Origin: Cymbomonas tetramitiformis
Lineage: Eukaryota; Chlorophyta; Pyramimonadophyceae; Pyramimonadales; Pyramimonadaceae
Length of the DNA: 15,231 bases
NCBI GenBank assembly: GCA_001247695.2
Contig: LGRX02015477.1
Span: forward strand, 1 to 15,231
Direction of reading: 5' to 3'
The notes beneath the pieces are model-generated. The model was not told where the DNA came from, made no database searches, and saw only the letters and a list, made by a program, of their open reading frames with translations. The stretch's first letter is position 1; every line of letters starts with the position of its first letter. Positions 1-6,550 of the stretch are shown here, one piece after another. The position numbers were made by a program, and so were the translations under genes.

Positions 1-28
1 CCCCCGTTAGTACACTTTTTTTTTGGGT

Positions 29-363
29 GACTGTGTCACCAACTTGCACTCTAGGAGCTTTGCAGACTGCGTCACATGTCGTGAAACTTGGCGACCACCT
101 ATCTGAACACAACGTGTCGACGACATCGACAACGACAACGCTTTGCGGGCGTCATCGTCACCGTGTCCTGTGACACTGCACTGCACTGCACATGCACTTG
201 CACTCTGTCAGACTGTCACCAACTTGCTCTCTGGGAGCTCGAGCTCTGCGAGCTCCTGTGTATAATTCCCAACGCTCATGACACTGTCACCAACTTTCAT
301 TCTGGGAGCTTTGCGAACTGCGTCACATGTCGTAAAACCTGGCGACCACCTACCTGATCACAA
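29..363. repeat. Three degenerate copies of an ~82-bp repeat
   Basis: Near-full copies lie at about 29-113 and 282-363; both run from a CTGT-(GT)-CACCAACTT start through GGAGCTTTGC and CTGCGTCACATGTCGT to GGCGACCACCTA. A truncated middle copy (about 211-258) keeps the first half and then diverges into GAGCTCGAGCTC. The interval holds an 89-codon open frame (88-357), which I do not take as a gene because it only follows the repeat and its composition is unlike a protein (runs of Cys-Thr). The repeat family is not recognised. The stretch 364-417 contains a GC-rich imperfect hairpin (CCCTCC...GGAGGG, about 394-416). Confidence 0.6.
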
Positions 364-417
364 AAGTGTGACCACACATTAAACGCCGCATGGGCCCTCC
401 GTCGGAGACGGGAGGGT

Positions 418-535
418 ACTAGTTATCTTATAACCATATACCTAAAGTAAGTAGATTATTCAAGAGTTTGACGATTATTCAAGTCTACGGTGTATGGTAC
501 GACTTTTATAAAATCTACGGTACCATATCTTCAAA
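418..535 (+). repeat. 118-bp direct repeat, left copy
   Basis: Identical base for base to 6433-6550, in the same orientation. It begins ACTAGTTATC and ends CTTCAAA, and carries an internal short repeat (TCTACGGT twice). The left copy abuts the left end of foldback copy 1 exactly. The right copy lies 190 bp beyond that element's right end and continues into different sequence. It does not behave as a simple target duplication because of that 190-bp offset. The origin is unknown: it could be an older tandem duplication into which the foldback element inserted, or a recombination scar. Confidence 0.8.
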
Positions 536-979
536 GGGAAGGGTTATACGCGCTGGAATTCACACGTCGTTTCCGTCTCAATCCCGAAAAAATTCTGAAC
601 CAGCGTGACGGTCATATCGTCTCGCATCGCATCGTCTCGCGTGTCATCGTGAATTTAATTTCCAAGATTATTAAAACAGATAATCAACTTATCTTCCATC
701 GATATCGCGGATACGATTACCGTTGGCGCTGGCGTTGACTAGCTCAACCATAAAGCGCTCGCTGCGACATCCACTGCTCATAATTTTCTCAACGTTCCTT
801 CGCCTCATGGCCGGAAAGGTGTTCACTGTGACTGTTGTGTTATGTGCAGGGATTGCGGAAGTGTTTGGCTGTTTTTTATTTTTCAATTCGTTTATTGCAT
901 ATATGCGAACTCACGGTATTCGGTGTGTGCAGCTTGTGTCGCAGGTTTTCCGATGGCGAGGAGGGACGCACCTTTTTGA

Positions 980-1028
980 GATGTGGAAGTCTAGGGCAAC
1001 CTAGCTTGGGATGATCCCCAACCACATC
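980..1028 (+). other. Cloverleaf-like three-way junction, type a
   Basis: An outer stem GATGTGG (980-986) with CCACATC (1022-1028) encloses two hairpins: CTAGG-GCAA-CCTAG and TTGGG-ATGATC-CCCAA. The same design recurs at 5762-5810, 7600-7648 and 8848-8896. In the right-arm copies the outer stem reads GGTGTGG/CCACATC, which would keep pairing through a G-U wobble. Function is unknown; it could be an RNA fold or a single-strand DNA fold used in transposition. Confidence 0.6.
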
Positions 1029-1159
1029 GGACTTACTTTGTTTTCATATTTTAATCTACTCACCTTGCATATGCATACAAACTTTGAGGAGCATCGAGGT
1101 TTGATAAGTTTTAGACCGATTTATCTTTTTGGGTTTGTGGCGCCATCGCGACCTCTTGG

Positions 1160-1217
1160 GATGTGGAAGTCAAGGTTGAGCATGCCAACCTTGCTTGGGT
1201 TCGAACCCAACCACATC
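1160..1217 (+). other. Cloverleaf-like three-way junction, type b
   Basis: The outer stem GATGTGG/CCACATC is the same as type a, but the inner hairpins differ in sequence while still pairing: AAGGTTG-AGCATGC-CAACCTT, and the 16-bp palindrome TTGGGTTCGAACCCAA. It recurs at 5573-5630, 7783-7840 and 8659-8716. The 5573 copy has one mismatch in the middle stem. It resembles a tRNA lacking a D arm: a 7-bp acceptor-like stem, a 7-nt loop with CAT in the anticodon place, and a GTTCGAAC element like a T loop. I do not call it a tRNA. Confidence 0.6.
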
Positions 1218-1225
1218 GAAGTCTG

Positions 1226-1947
1226 AGTCCTTGTGCTTCAGGAAACTAAAATATGTATATCCTAGCAATATTTGTGGAAAGTCTCGTGCGCTAGAACGCA
1301 CGGGAAGCCCTTGGTTGTTTGGCATGTATTGGGTTTGGGTCCATTCGAGCCCAAACCCAATAAATCTGCCAAAGAAATAAACTGATCATTTCGCGAACAA
1401 CGTATCTCAGTCCTTGAGCTTCCGGACACTTAAAGAGATATATCTCGAGAATATTTGTGGAAAGTCTCGTGCGCTAGAACGCACGGGAAGCCCTTGGCTG
1501 TTTGGCATGTATTGGGTTTGGGTACATTCGAGCCCAAACCCAATAAATCTGCCAAGGAAATAAACTGTTCGTTTCGGGCACAGTGTATGCCAGTCCTTGA
1601 GCTTCAGGGAACTTAAATGTATATATCTCGACAATATTTGTGGAAAGTCTCGTGCGCTAGAACGCACGGGAAGCCCTTGGCTGTTTGGAATATATTGGGT
1701 TTGGGTACATTCGAGCCCAAACCCAATAAATCTGCCAAGGAAATAAACTGTTTGTTTCGCAAACAATGTATCTCAGTCCTTGTGCTTTAGGGAACTTGAA
1801 GATATATATCTTGGCAAAATATCAGCGTAGTTTCGTTTGCTAGGAAGCACGGGAAGACCTTGACTGTTTGGCATTTGTTGGTTTGGGTACATGAAAACCC
1901 AAACCCAAAAAGCTCTTTGTCATGAAGTGACCTTCTCGTGCATACTT
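1226..1947 (+). repeat. 183-bp tandem array, four units, copy 1
   Basis: Unit starts (AGTCCTTG) lie at 1226, 1409, 1592 and 1775, a spacing of exactly 183 each time; the fourth unit is diverged. Each unit has a hairpin CGTGCG-CTAGAA-CGCACG (1468-1485 in unit 2) and a 12-bp stem ATTGGGTTTGGG/CCCAAACCCAAT (1511-1522 with 1533-1544), itself enclosed by CCTTGGC/GCCAAGG (1492-1498 with 1551-1557). Because 183 is a multiple of three, a 119-codon repetitive frame stays open on the minus strand; I treat that as incidental. Confidence 0.9.
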
Positions 1948-2202
1948 TGCTGGAATCTGTATAGGCAGCCCTGACTGGGAGTCCCGGTGCAGGCCCCTAT
2001 GACAGACCCCTAGGACCAACACTGGACCGCTGACTGATCTATAGGTTCGTGCTGTGACACACGCTGTGTCACAGGTAGGCTAGTATCCGAGACCATTGCG
2101 AGACCGTTCCGGGTATATCTAGCTTAGGGTTTATTATCTTATGACAGTTTATCCACACAGTTCGGGACCCTCTGATATCTAGTGAACTAGGATATTCCGG
2201 TA
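1948..2202 (+). repeat. E1 5' LTR
   Basis: 255 bp, beginning TGCTGGAATC and ending TTCCGGTA, so the usual CA end is TA here. It contains a perfect 10-bp inverted repeat CTGTGACACA-CGC-TGTGTCACAG (2052-2074). A TATA-like GGGTATATC lies near 2110 and is the only promoter-like signal I see. The start TGCTGGAA is shared with the E2 LTR. Confidence 0.93.
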
Positions 2203-2207
2203 GGTCG

Positions 2208-2222
2208 TGGCCCCATCCACGC
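2208..2222 (+). promoter_or_regulatory. Candidate E1 primer-binding site
   Basis: TGGCCCCATCCACGC starts five bases after the LTR. TGG is the expected complement of a tRNA 3' CCA. E2 has an aligned TGGTACCACGCACGC four bases after its LTR. The matching tRNA is not identified. Confidence 0.45.
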
Positions 2223-2239
2223 TTTATTCCACTTGCTAG

Positions 2240-2260
2240 TTTGGCCATGATTGGCTAAAC
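2240..2260 (+). promoter_or_regulatory. Conserved E1 leader motif with a minimal upstream ORF
   Basis: A 21-bp string containing TTGGCCATGATTGGCTAAAC is identical in E1 and E2 (13809-13829, minus strand), 37-38 bases downstream of the LTR in both, while the surrounding leaders have diverged. It contains ATG-ATT-GGC-TAA (2247-2258), a three-residue upstream ORF, and a short GCCA/TGGC inverted repeat. It could be a packaging or dimerisation signal recognised by shared partner proteins, or a translational control element. Both roles are inferred. Confidence 0.6.
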
Positions 2261-2355
2261 GGCCGCTCGGAGAGGTGGTGCGCGTTAGCGCGTTTGGGCA
2301 TTTGTGGAGAATTATGAGATGAGCGGCTTGCGGTGAGCGACTTTGAGCCGCAGCT

Positions 2356-4902
2356 ATGGGGTGCCGGCTTGGATTGGGTTTCGTCGTCGCAATGTTCATT
2401 ATTCACGGTTTTCTGCTCGCTCTGATCCTGCCTGCTACCGTATTTTGGGCTGGTGACCTTGGCACCTTTGACTTCGACGACATCTTCCTTCGCCCCTCGC
2501 TAGCATGGCCCGACCGCTCTTTCCGTGTCTGTGACGTCACATTTTCTCCGCGACCCTACCCAAACGTGTTACAGCGTACCGCCTCCCCTCAGGCTTTTCT
2601 AGAGATGGGAATGACGACAAGATCCAAGAAGTCCCTCACAAGGGACAGTGACATCGATGCCTCTTTGAGGTTGATCGACGGGGTGCGGAACACACCAACA
2701 GCGGCCACGCCTTTTGTTCCTACCCCCAACCCTGCATCAAACGTAGACGAGGACGTGGCCGTCAGGCGTTACCTGCAGGAGCAGTCCAAGCTCGTCGACG
2801 AGATCTACAAAGCGCGACTCCATCGGGCTTGGGCCAAGAGTATCCGTGAGGATATTCTTGGTGACAAGAAACATCATTTCCGCGGTACGGACGACGCTGG
2901 CCTTCTGTCCGACCTGGTGGTGCAGCTGCGTACGGAGTTTCAGTCGGCCGGACTGGAACTGTGTGCCTTTGACCTCGACGACCCTCTGGCTCCGGTGGTC
3001 AACAAGGTGAATGGCCTCTTGTACGACGTTCTGGCTCTCGTGGTGGAGAAGCACAGCAACGCCTACGTCTGGCTCACTGGTACCGATTCTTCGACTGACC
3101 GAGATGGAAGGCGAGCCCTTGTCGACATCATCAAGGGTTGTGTTCCAGTGGCGCTACGAGAGTCGCAGCAGGAGGAGCACGCCGCGTTGCGTTATCCCGC
3201 AAACGTTGACCCGCAGCCGATCTTGGCTAAGGAACAACGTTTGGTGCGGGATAACCGAGCTTCCGACTGGACGCCGACCGAGGCCACGAGGAAATTGAGC
3301 CTCTACACCCGACTCGACCCGACCTTCTACGCTGCGGTGAAGGTCCGCTATCCCATGACCGCTGACTTGGCTCATGTGTCACTGGTTTCGCTCCGTTCCA
3401 TGGTTGTGGAGATTTACCAGGCTTGGGCGCAGACGAGCGGGGGGAAGGCGGCTTCTGGCGCGGACGGCATCTCCGCGCACCTGTCTAGCAGCGAGTACGA
3501 CGCACTGCTGCAGAAGATCACGGAGCTGAAGGAGCTCGTGCAGCGGCAGCAAGGTGAGGCCGCTCCGGTTGTGCGGCAGCAGCGGGAGCGGGTGCAGCAG
3601 CGGCAGCAGCAGCAGCGGGGGCAGCAGCCGCGTGGGTTCCGTGTGGGGACCCACAAAACCCCACCAGTGGGATTCGACCGCGAAGATCAACGGGCGAAGC
3701 CGTTCTGCGGTAGATGCAAGAAGGCGGGAAAAGGTGAGGCGTATCACTTTTACCGCGACTGCCCGTTGGGCGGGCGCCAACACCCGCCCACCTCTGCCGC
3801 GGCATTTTGCGTTCCCATCGACGAGGAGGACGCAGAGGGAGTGCACGCACTCGCCATGTGTGCGTTGTTCCAGCAGGCGGCGGATGACGGGGCGGAGTCC
3901 TTCGCGCGTGCGGCAGCCGCGTACGGGCCGCCCGCTGTGCTGTGTGCGGGAGCGGTCGGCGGCATCGACGTGTCCGCCTACGGCTTCGCCGTGGAGCAGC
4001 AGCCGGCTTCCGAGGGGGATGACATTCTCCGCCGGCTCGACGATCTTGCCGCGGAGGTTCACTCCGCGGCCAACCCGCAGGTGCATTACACTCACGCATC
4101 TTTCCCGCCTCCTGCCGGTAACGGGCAGGGGGCTTCGGCTCTGGTGTGCGTGCCCGCCGCGGCGGTGGCCACACCGGAGGAGCAGGTTCCGGCAGGTGGT
4201 GCGGCGGCATCGGCATCCGCCGTGCCGGCCCCTGCTATGCCTGTCTCGCAGGGAGAAGATGTGAAGCCCGCGCCACTTCAATCGGCGCGGGTGACCACCA
4301 CAGCGGACGCGGACGGTGAATTTGCTGGATTCGTTCAGACTGTCAACCACGCCGCCGTCCAGCCCATTGACCTCACGGGTTACAACACCGACGACTATGA
4401 AGACCTTGCCGACGGTACATTCACGGTAAAGCCAGAGGCTTCGGGCGTCTCAGCTAATCTCTCATCTGCACCTGCACCCCGAGCACCTGGCTCTGGTGGT
4501 GCTCTGGGTGACTGGCATGACGGTGCTCCCCGCAGCTACGGCTGTGGGAAGCCTCCGTGGGGGTTCCCCGCTCACACTGGCTTGTGGGGGATGCCGTTTT
4601 TACTTTGCTTCGTTCTCTTGCTTTCCGTCATGGGAGTGGGGACCGCCGCCTACACGGCGGCCAATGACGTCGGATCTATGCAGGTATCGGGTCAGGCTGC
4701 TCCGCAGCCTGTGCTGTGCAGGGGGGACTTGTGCATCTACTCTGGTATCTCCGAGCTGGACCCCGTCACACTGGATGCGGTGTTGCACTCCCTGGGTGCT
4801 GCGGCAGTGCTACTGCCGCCTGACCCGCTGGAGGGCAGTGCTGCGGGCTGCTGCGGTGATCAATGTGGTGACGGTGCTCCTCTGACCTTTGACCCCGAGT
4901 AG
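2356..4902 (+). CDS. gag: E1 Gag-like polyprotein with C-terminal membrane segment
   Basis: 848 codons from the first ATG. The family start is probably M84 (2605), because M-G-x-x-T-R-S there aligns with the start of the E2 Gag (M-G-T-S-T-R-S). From M84 the protein is 765 aa, close to the 784 aa inferred for intact E2 Gag. A capsid-like helical region (about 120-370) shares F-x-G-T, F-D-L-[DE]-D and L-D-P-x-F-Y-A-x-V patches with E2. A Leu/Lys/Gln-rich coiled coil and a Gln/Arg tract follow (about 376-430). A zinc knuckle C451-x2-C454-x9-H464-x4-C469 has wider spacing than the usual CCHC. After a low-complexity Ala/Pro region come G-C-G-K-P-P-W-G-F (729-737), a hydrophobic segment (about 743-765) and an 83-residue tail with Cys pairs. 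Residues 7-31 of the extension are also hydrophobic. Gag should package element RNA; a membrane role is inferred only. No pol follows. Confidence 0.85.
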   Translation: MGCRLGLGFVVAMFIIHGFLLALILPATVFWAGDLGTFDFDDIFLRPSLAWPDRSFRVCDVTFSPRPYPNVLQRTASPQAFLEMGMTTRSKKSLTRDSDIDASLRLIDGVRNTPTAATPFVPTPNPASNVDEDVAVRRYLQEQSKLVDEIYKARLHRAWAKSIREDILGDKKHHFRGTDDAGLLSDLVVQLRTEFQSAGLELCAFDLDDPLAPVVNKVNGLLYDVLALVVEKHSNAYVWLTGTDSSTDRDGRRALVDIIKGCVPVALRESQQEEHAALRYPANVDPQPILAKEQRLVRDNRASDWTPTEATRKLSLYTRLDPTFYAAVKVRYPMTADLAHVSLVSLRSMVVEIYQAWAQTSGGKAASGADGISAHLSSSEYDALLQKITELKELVQRQQGEAAPVVRQQRERVQQRQQQQRGQQPRGFRVGTHKTPPVGFDREDQRAKPFCGRCKKAGKGEAYHFYRDCPLGGRQHPPTSAAAFCVPIDEEDAEGVHALAMCALFQQAADDGAESFARAAAAYGPPAVLCAGAVGGIDVSAYGFAVEQQPASEGDDILRRLDDLAAEVHSAANPQVHYTHASFPPPAGNGQGASALVCVPAAAVATPEEQVPAGGAAASASAVPAPAMPVSQGEDVKPAPLQSARVTTTADADGEFAGFVQTVNHAAVQPIDLTGYNTDDYEDLADGTFTVKPEASGVSANLSSAPAPRAPGSGGALGDWHDGAPRSYGCGKPPWGFPAHTGLWGMPFLLCFVLLLSVMGVGTAAYTAANDVGSMQVSGQAAPQPVLCRGDLCIYSGISELDPVTLDAVLHSLGAAAVLLPPDPLEGSAAGCCGDQCGDGAPLTFDPE

Positions 4903-4925
4903 TTTTATTCCTGGTTCTGGCAGTG

Positions 4926-4943
4926 CACCACCTTCCGGTGGTG
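4926..4943 (+). other. Upstream CACCACC/GGTGGTG hairpin in E1
   Basis: CACCACC-TTCC-GGTGGTG, a 7-bp perfect stem, is followed at once by TGCTG (4944-4948), the first five bases of the LTR. This imitates the real interior/LTR junction at 5198-5227. It starts about 24 bases after the gag stop codon. Confidence 0.6.
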
Positions 4944-5197
4944 TGCTGAGATGTGCTTTGGCCTCAACATGGTCTTCAATTGGCTTTTACTTTGACTCCT
5001 TATATCCGTTAATCTGACTTGCTGGCACCGTGCCTTTCAGTAGTTTAGCAGGACCTGTATGCCTGTATGTTTCTGCACTTGTGCCGGCTAGAGGGTTTCA
5101 ATTTGTGTATCAGAATTGCACAGTTGAATTAGCAGTTAGGTTTGTCACCCTAGCTCCTACCCTAACTTATCTTAACATTCTGACTCTCCTAGACAGT

Positions 5198-5222
5198 CAC
5201 CACCCACAGTGCTGGGGTGGTG
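5198..5222 (+). promoter_or_regulatory. Hairpin abutting the E1 3' LTR, at the polypurine-tract position
   Basis: CACCACCC (5198-5205) pairs with GGGTGGTG (5215-5222) over 8 bp with a 9-nt loop, and the 3' LTR starts on the next base. E2 has the equivalent hairpin in the same place (9717-9733). No ordinary A/G polypurine tract is visible; the G/T-rich arm may serve as the plus-strand primer. Confidence 0.65.
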
Positions 5223-5479
5223 TGCTGGAATCTGTATAGGCAGCCCTGACTGGGAGTCCCGGTGCAGGCCCCTATGACAGACCCCTAGGACCAACACTGG
5301 ACTGCTGACTGATCTATAGGTTCGTGCTGTGACACACGCTGTGTCACAGGTAGGCTAGTATCCGAGACCGTTGCGAGACCGTTCCGGGTATATCTAGCTT
5401 AGGGTTTATTATCTTATGACAGTTTTTATCCACACAGTTCGGGACCCTCTGATATCTAGTGAACTAGGATATTCCGGTA
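5223..5479 (+). repeat. E1 3' LTR
   Basis: 257 bp. It differs from the 5' LTR by C/T and A/G substitutions and two extra T in the GACAGTTT run. The target duplication TACTT follows at 5480-5484. Confidence 0.93.
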
Positions 5480-5484
5480 TACTT

Positions 5485-5566
5485 GACGACAATCCTTGCG
5501 CGCAAGATGGTGAACTAATATTACTCTCAGCAAATTTAGTGCAAAGTTTCGTGCGCTAACACAGAG
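5485..5566 (+). repeat. Partial fifth 183-bp unit
   Basis: This tract aligns with the start of the tandem unit: a CCTTG start, then GAACTAATAT, then GCAAAGTTTCGTGCGCTA in place of GGAAAGTCTCGTGCGCTA. It stops where the right inverted repeat begins. The counterpart in copy 2 lies at 8571-8652. Confidence 0.6.
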
Positions 5567-6242
5567 GACTTCGATGTGGTTGGGTTCGAACCCAAGCAAG
5601 GTTGGCATGCTCCACCTTGACTTCCACACCCCAAGAGGTCGCGATGACGCCATAAACCCAAAAAGATAAATCAGTCTCTAACTTATCACACCTCGATGCT
5701 CCTCAAACTTTATATGCATATTTAAAGTGAGTTGAATAAAACGTGAGAACAAGGTTGGTCCGATGTGGTTGGGTGTGATCCCAAGCTAGGTTGCCCTAGA
5801 CTTCCACACCTCAAGAAAGCGCGCCCCTCCTCGCCATCGGAAAACCTGCGACACAAGCTGCACAAAATGAGTATCGTGAGTTGGCACATATGCATAAACA
5901 AACTGAAAAATAGAAGCAGCCAAACACTTCCGAAATCCCTGCGCATAACACAGCAGCCACGACATCGTTCCGCCCATGAGGCGAAGCGAAGGACCGTTGA
6001 GAAAATTATGAGCAGTAAATGTTGGTGCGCAGCTCTTTATCCTTGAGCTAGTCAACGCCAACGGCAATCGTATCCGCGATATCGATGGAAGATAAATAGA
6101 TGATTTGTTTTAATAATCCTGGAAATTAAATTCACGATGACGCGAGACGATGCGAGACGATATGACCGTCACGCTGGTTCAGAATTTTTCCGGGATTGAG
6201 ACGGAAACGACGTGTGAATTCCAGCGCGTATAACCCTTCCCT
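5567..6242 (-). repeat. Right long terminal inverted repeat of foldback copy 1
   Basis: The inverted counterpart of 535-1223, 676 bp. It contains junction structures at 5573-5630 and 5762-5810 and ends CGCGTATAACCCTTCCCT. It is closer to the right arm of copy 2 than to its own left arm. Confidence 0.85.
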
Positions 6243-6432
6243 GGAATTCTCGGGAAAATGCGAAAGTGCTGGTGCATGCAAAAGCCACGAGGCACGACAA
6301 AAACGTCGCCCTCTTGAAAATCGTCATCCCCAGCTACTCCTTGAAGCTCCTTGAAACGTGAAATGTGAAACGATCTTGAAACTTGACTTAACTTTGACAA
6401 AGCTTCCGCTATAAATTTTCCAGGCTAAAATA
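6243..6432. other. Spacer between foldback copy 1 and the right 118-bp repeat
   Basis: 190 bp with no counterpart elsewhere in the window and no gene. It is rich in CTTGAAA-type words (about 6314-6395), with short runs of CCTTGAA and CTTGAAAC. Confidence 0.6.
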
Positions 6433-6550
6433 ACTAGTTATCTTATAACCATATACCTAAAGTAAGTAGATTATTCAAGAGTTTGACGATTATTCAAGTC
6501 TACGGTGTATGGTACGACTTTTATAAAATCTACGGTACCATATCTTCAAA
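6433..6550 (+). repeat. 118-bp direct repeat, right copy
   Basis: Identical to 418-535. Here it continues into unique sequence (TCTATCGCG) rather than into the foldback element. Confidence 0.8.

Larger units (their letters stand above)
535..1223 (+). repeat. Left long terminal inverted repeat of foldback copy 1
   Basis: About 689 bp, the reverse complement of 5567-6242 with scattered substitutions and small indels (my rough impression is 85-90% identity). The pairing ends abruptly at the GAAGTC before the tandem array. The outer part has short CGTCTCGCAT-type iterations (about 618-642). The inner part carries two cloverleaf-like stem sets (980-1028 and 1160-1217). Short open frames across it are present in both inverted copies and look incidental. 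Confidence 0.85.
4903..5222 (+). other. E1 3' untranslated interior
   Basis: About 320 bp between the gag stop and the 3' LTR. It has no long frame beyond an incidental 69-codon one (5030-5239). It holds the two CACCACC hairpins described separately and is otherwise AT-richer than gag. Confidence 0.7.
1948..5479 (+). mobile_element. LTR retrotransposon E1, gag-only (non-autonomous)
   Basis: Two near-identical LTRs (1948-2202 and 5223-5479) flank a 3.0-kb interior with one long Gag frame. TACTT is duplicated at 1943-1947 and 5480-5484. The uninterrupted sequence with a single TACTT is present in the window at 8566-8570, which confirms both boundaries. The LTRs differ by two substitutions and a 2-nt indel, so insertion is recent. 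No protease, reverse transcriptase, RNase H or integrase motif is seen in any frame. This matches the TR-GAG class of terminal-repeat elements that carry only gag and need enzymes in trans. E2 in this window is a diverged relative. Confidence 0.93.
535..6242 (+). mobile_element. Foldback-type DNA element, copy 1, interrupted by LTR element E1
   Basis: The ends are inverted copies beginning AGGGAAGGGTTATACGCGC. Removing E1 and one target duplication (1948-5484) leaves 2,171 bp, matching the 2,178 bp of copy 2 (7161-9338). The order is left inverted repeat (535-1223), four 183-bp tandem units (1226 to about 1947), a partial fifth unit (5485-5566) and right inverted repeat (5567-6242). No transposase frame is visible, so the element is probably non-autonomous. 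No convincing target-site duplication flanks either copy. Long inverted repeats with internal subrepeats recall Foldback elements; a Mutator-like non-autonomous element is an alternative. Same-side arms match better between the copies than left and right arms do within a copy, so the element was copied as a whole unit. Confidence 0.85.

Noticed and set aside
88..357. 89-codon frame at the left edge
   Set aside because: It spans degenerate repeats and has Cys-Thr runs; no domain and no second line of evidence.
723..1004. 93-codon frame with hydrophobic stretch in the left inverted repeat, similar frames at 5786-6067, 7344-7634 and 8872-9219
   Set aside because: The arms have the same frame on opposite strands because they are inverted copies. 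Lengths and ends vary between copies, as expected without selection, though a small membrane peptide cannot be fully excluded.
1195..1210. GGTTCGAACCC resembling a tRNA B box or T arm
   Set aside because: It sits in a perfect 16-bp palindrome within a 58-nt fold lacking a D arm and an A box at the usual distance. The sister structure (980-1028) loses the T-loop sequence but keeps the fold. A true tRNA is not supported.
1407..1766. 119-codon minus-strand frame (also 8030-8389) with internally repeated protein sequence
   Set aside because: It is the 183-bp tandem repeat read in an open frame; the period is a multiple of three, so openness is inherited from one short unit.
1226..1947. CRISPR-like array
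   Set aside because: The units are 183-bp head-to-tail repeats with no unique spacers, in eukaryotic DNA.
3379..4350. Long antisense frames (323 and 232 codons) and a 236-codon sense frame overlapping E1 gag
   Set aside because: They overlap the GC-rich gag and have Arg/Pro/Ser-rich composition typical of shadow frames in GC-rich coding DNA. The gag frame has the motifs shared with E2.
2203..5222. Hidden protease, reverse transcriptase or integrase in E1 or E2
   Set aside because: I looked for D-[ST]-G, the Y-x-D-D type and H-H-C-C integrase patterns in the interior frames and saw none; the interiors are fully taken up by gag and short untranslated parts.
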